The notes beneath the pieces are model-generated. The model was not told the origin of the DNA. It saw nothing but the letters and a program-made list of their open reading frames with translations, and searched no databases. From assembly GCA_949294735.1 (NCBI GenBank), contig CASFII010000006.1, positions 527,068 to 591,067 of the forward strand: a stretch of DNA of 64,000 nucleotides. The letters are read 5' to 3'. Position 1 is the stretch's first letter. Each line of letters begins with the position of its first letter. The translations under genes and the position numbers were made by a program. Source of the stretch: an uncultured Coriobacteriaceae bacterium (lineage in GTDB: Bacteria; Actinomycetota; Coriobacteriia; Coriobacteriales; Eggerthellaceae). This document shows positions 61,109-64,000 of the stretch, in pieces.

Positions 61109-63466
61109 ATGAATATCGATTACGTATACATTGACCTGCATATTCACACATCCACCAATCCAGACAGATTATGCGAAGATTACGATCTCGATTTGCTGAT
61201 TGAGAAAATCAGACAAAAATCAAATGGGGCAAGTTGCTTAATTTCCCTCACTGACCACAACACAATTAACGTCCATGCGTATGATGAGCTACGAACTCGA
61301 TCTGACGTTAATCTCGTTCTCGGTGTGGAACTCCATGTGAGCAATACGGGAACAAGACCCTATCACTGCCATGCATACTTCAAAAAATCCGACAAAGATA
61401 CCGTCCTGGCTCTTAATAAGATATTGGACGAGCTCTATCCAAAAAAGACCATCACACCCGACGATTATTGTTCCTTGCCAACCATCGAAAAAATAATCAC
61501 ATCCTTGGATGGATACGATTTCATATTGGTTCCTCATGGCGGGCAATCGCATAGCGCCTTCAATACGTCTATCGAGGAAAACGAATCGTGCGATACGGCA
61601 GTCCTCAGAAGCATCTACTACAACCAATTTGAGGGATTCTCCTCGCGAAACCCTAAGAGGACAGAAAAGACGATTGCCTATTTTAAGAAGCTTGGAATAG
61701 ATTCATTTGTGAATCTGATCACCGGAAGTGATAACTATTCTCCCGCTATCTACCCTCAGACCCATAGCAAAGGGGATGCCGATAGCTTTATCCCAACCTG
61801 GATGAAATCGAACCCTTCCTTTGAGGGATTGAGGGTGGCTCTGTCGGAAGACAGCAGACTCGTCTACTCGGAAACCAAGCCCGAAACTCCGGTTCGATCA
61901 ATCGAAAAGGTTTCCCTGAGCAACAAGCAACTTGACATTGACGTCGAGCTATCAGACGGCCTGAACGTAATTATCGGCGGATCATCATGTGGGAAAACCT
62001 TGTTTGCCGATTCACTCGCCAGGAAGCTGGGGTATTCCGAGGATGAATCAGTATACGAGCGTTTTGGCGTTTCGGAAATAAACGTCGAAACGGCAACATT
62101 CAGAAAACCTCACTACATTACCCAAAACTATATTCTAAAAGTTGCCGATGAGAAGCTACCGGACTTTTCGCTTGATAAACTCGAGATTGTGCGGTCTATA
62201 TTCCCTGAAGACAGCGATTTCTTCAGAAGAACCGATACCGACGCGCAGGAGCTCCGGAATACAGTATCTTCGCTAATTACCGCCATAGAAGAAGCCGACA
62301 ACCTCGAAACGGATCTATCACGTATCGACGATCCCTCTAATCTCGTGGCTCACGAAAAGGTTCCTGTGAATCCAATTAGCTGCTGGCTGCCTTCAGAAGA
62401 AGACCGCAAGAAATTAGTGCTTGAAATGGGGGAATTTCAACGTTTTGACCAAACACTCAGCAACCTTAAATCAAGAATGAAAGAATCCCCGCTGTCCACT
62501 AATTGCGATAAGGAATTCCAGGGTATATCCCATGCTCTCTTAGACTGGAAGAACATCAGTCTTTTTGAATCAAGAGTATTCACGGTAATAGAAGCAGCAA
62601 AATCCGCGCTTAACGAGCACTACGCATCCCTCATTGGAAATAGCGCGCGTCGAAGCCAGGAATTTGAAAAAGCAAAGGACCTCATATCTCGATATGTAGA
62701 TCAACTTGAATACTTTGATATGCATTCAGAAAAAATTAGCAAATGGGACTTTCATTGCTGCTCGGAGAAAAAGAAACTGAAAGGACACGAACTATCTGTC
62801 GAAAACGAATTCGATATCGAAGAGGATACCTTTTTGGAGATACTCCAGCAAATGTATCCACAAGCGCACTCTCTTCCAAAATTGTCCGCAATCAATATCG
62901 AAAGATTCTTTCTTTCCCATACTAAAAAAAGGGATCCGAAAATCACTTCCTATGATGATCTAAGAAACAATCTGAACTCAGTATTTGAAAATCGAAGAAA
63001 GAGAACATACGCAATCAAAACGAAAAATGGCCGCGATTGGAAGACGCTCAGCGCGGGATGGAAAACCGCGACCATTCTAGATTTGATATTCGCTTCGAAT
63101 GCCGACACCGCACCGTTGATCATCGATCAACCTGAAGATAATCTCGCAGCCGATTACCTTACCGGCGGACTCATTCAGTCGATGAAAGACGCGAAAAGAA
63201 ATCGTCAAATTATTGCCATCACTCACTCTGCCGCAATTCCAATGCTTGCGGATGCCCAAACGGTTATTTTGTGCCAAGACTTGGATGGCATAATAAAAAT
63301 TCGATCTAGTACTCTTGATGGCGAGATTGAAGGAAAGCCTACATTGGATTGGATTGCTGAAATTACCGATGGTGGCAAAAAGGCGCTTCGAAAGAGGATG
63401 AAGAAATACGCAATGAAAGACTACTCGTCTCTTGAGCGGGCAAAGGAAGCTGGAAATGAAAATTAA
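61109..63466 (+). CDS. PHP phosphoesterase-ABC/SMC-like ATPase fusion (defence candidate)
   Basis: 785 residues from ATG 61109 (the frame to 61025 overlaps the regulator). N-terminal PHP domain with metal ligands D-L-H-I-H-T (His11, His13), L-T-D-H-N-T, V-E-L-H, V-P-H-G-G and G-S-D. Then an ABC-type ATPase: Walker A G-G-S-S-C-G-K-T (about 290), coiled middle (about 380-600), Walker B L-I-I-D-Q-P-E-D-N-L (about 669) and switch I-T-H-S. This combination resembles the TrlF family and is the architecture of ATP-gated nuclease effectors such as OLD or PtuA. Its small partner overlaps by 11 nt. A+T-rich relative to the module before it. No experimentally known homologue is assumed. Confidence 0.78.
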   Translation: MNIDYVYIDLHIHTSTNPDRLCEDYDLDLLIEKIRQKSNGASCLISLTDHNTINVHAYDELRTRSDVNLVLGVELHVSNTGTRPYHCHAYFKKSDKDTVLALNKILDELYPKKTITPDDYCSLPTIEKIITSLDGYDFILVPHGGQSHSAFNTSIEENESCDTAVLRSIYYNQFEGFSSRNPKRTEKTIAYFKKLGIDSFVNLITGSDNYSPAIYPQTHSKGDADSFIPTWMKSNPSFEGLRVALSEDSRLVYSETKPETPVRSIEKVSLSNKQLDIDVELSDGLNVIIGGSSCGKTLFADSLARKLGYSEDESVYERFGVSEINVETATFRKPHYITQNYILKVADEKLPDFSLDKLEIVRSIFPEDSDFFRRTDTDAQELRNTVSSLITAIEEADNLETDLSRIDDPSNLVAHEKVPVNPISCWLPSEEDRKKLVLEMGEFQRFDQTLSNLKSRMKESPLSTNCDKEFQGISHALLDWKNISLFESRVFTVIEAAKSALNEHYASLIGNSARRSQEFEKAKDLISRYVDQLEYFDMHSEKISKWDFHCCSEKKKLKGHELSVENEFDIEEDTFLEILQQMYPQAHSLPKLSAINIERFFLSHTKKRDPKITSYDDLRNNLNSVFENRRKRTYAIKTKNGRDWKTLSAGWKTATILDLIFASNADTAPLIIDQPEDNLAADYLTGGLIQSMKDAKRNRQIIAITHSAAIPMLADAQTVILCQDLDGIIKIRSSTLDGEIEGKPTLDWIAEITDGGKKALRKRMKKYAMKDYSSLERAKEAGNEN

Positions 63467-63740
63467 AATTATCCGAAACGTAGAGGCAAACACCTCATCA
63501 ACCAAGCTCATCACCTGCGGTAAAATGACTGACTTTAATTACCCTCTTTTTATCAAAAGGCTGTATGCAGGAGAGTCGATCGAGGGCATTGAGTATGAAC
63601 CAGAAGACGCCTTCGACCAAATCGAACGCAATGCAATTAACAAAATGTTGAACGACATTTCAGATCTTTGTACAAAATCAGATGAACCTACTAATCCAAG
63701 TAAAGAATCGGGAGACCTCGACGAAAATTTGGAAGAGTAA
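63456..63740 (+). CDS. Small partner protein of the PHP-ATPase (94 aa)
   Basis: 94 residues from ATG 63456, with AAAGGAAGC upstream; overlaps the ATPase stop by 11 nt. Lysine-rich start, Y-P-L-F-I-K-R-L-Y-A-G-E-S-I-E-G-I-E-Y-E-P-E-D-A-F-D, then a Ser/Glu/Asp acidic tail. No known domain. The coupling predicts a complex partner, regulator or antitoxin-like modulator. Confidence 0.72.
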   Translation: MKIKIIRNVEANTSSTKLITCGKMTDFNYPLFIKRLYAGESIEGIEYEPEDAFDQIERNAINKMLNDISDLCTKSDEPTNPSKESGDLDENLEE

Positions 63741-64000
63741 GCTGCATGGGTATCAAACGAGTACCAACCTAGCTCAAACTATATAAAATAGAGCGAAGTT
63801 GAAACTGTTACATCAACTTCAACGAACCACGTCCCCAAATGTTCAATTCGAGTGGGAGAAGTGATAGAACATTTGTTCTTGTTTTTCATACGGTTTCATA
63901 CGGTTCCGATGGCGACCGATGAGGACGTTTCGGAACCGTCGCACCTGCAAGCCGCATGATTCCGAAATCTGATAGAAACTCACAAGGCTCCTCGAAAGAA
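63741..64000. other. Right-end palindromes and possible att site
   Basis: No gene in the last 260 nt. Inverted repeats at 63795-63820 (GAAGTTGA/TCAACTTC), 63836-63875 (CAAATGTTC/GAACATTTG) and 63900-63939 (ACGGTTCCGA/TCGGAACCGT). The second loop includes ATTCGAGTGGGA, which shares GAGTGGGA with the guaA 3' copies. Confidence 0.45.

Noticed and set aside
1..64000. tRNA or rRNA genes
   Set aside because: No cloverleaf or rRNA-like stretch noticed on either strand; a dedicated scan was not possible.

Overview
The window is a chromosomal segment of an anaerobic actinomycetote. It most likely comes from class Coriobacteriia (Eggerthellaceae-like); I cannot fix the genus. Support comes from the actinobacterial order fhaA-fhaB-pstP-rodA/pbpA-pknB, a DtxR/IdeR-type iron box, an LAxTG sortase signal, an oxygen-independent ribonucleotide reductase (NrdD/NrdG) under NrdR boxes, and moderate G+C in the backbone.

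Layout. 1-8153 is a run of minus-strand housekeeping genes: partial birA, a folP-folK fusion, ftsH, hpt, maf, tilS and an rRNA uracil methyltransferase. 8216-16715 holds a holin-like membrane protein, an iron alcohol dehydrogenase, ferritin, an EF-G-like GTPase, engB, an AAA ATPase behind a two-palindrome promoter, and an exported nuclease. 16802-19618 is a compact iron-regulated locus (26-residue membrane peptide, glycine-zipper protein, unusual P1B ATPase) that resembles ferrosome (fez) clusters. guaB and an M18 aminopeptidase follow. 23122-31060 is the cell-wall growth and phospho-signalling operon, in which RodA and its partner transpeptidase are one polypeptide. A structured RNA candidate lies at about 31127-31294. 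31513-37549 is phoR-phoP-pstB-pstA-pstC-pstS (no phoU). nrdG and nrdD, a two-gene unit with a degenerate homocysteine methyltransferase fold, an NSS transporter, a cysteine desulfidase-family protein, a threonine aldolase-like enzyme and guaA complete the backbone.

From the guaA stop (49075) onward the DNA looks acquired. A BspA-like LRR surface protein is followed at 51688-51708 by a near copy of the guaA 3' end, as expected for an attachment-site duplication. 52147-63740 is a mosaic island: a PLD-family restriction nuclease with two different adenine methyltransferases (A+T-richer), a G+C-rich integration/replication module (RepA-like ATPase, RHH-like protein, tyrosine integrase, excisionase, iteron-like operator, tandem-HTH regulator), then an A+T-richer PHP-ABC ATPase plus a small overlapping partner that looks like an undescribed or little-described defence cassette.

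Several housekeeping proteins (FtsH, Maf, RlmD-like, PstA, NrdG, threonine aldolase) carry low-complexity tails or insertions. Palindromic intergenic repeats recur at several sites. All calls come from reading the sequence; no database search was run.
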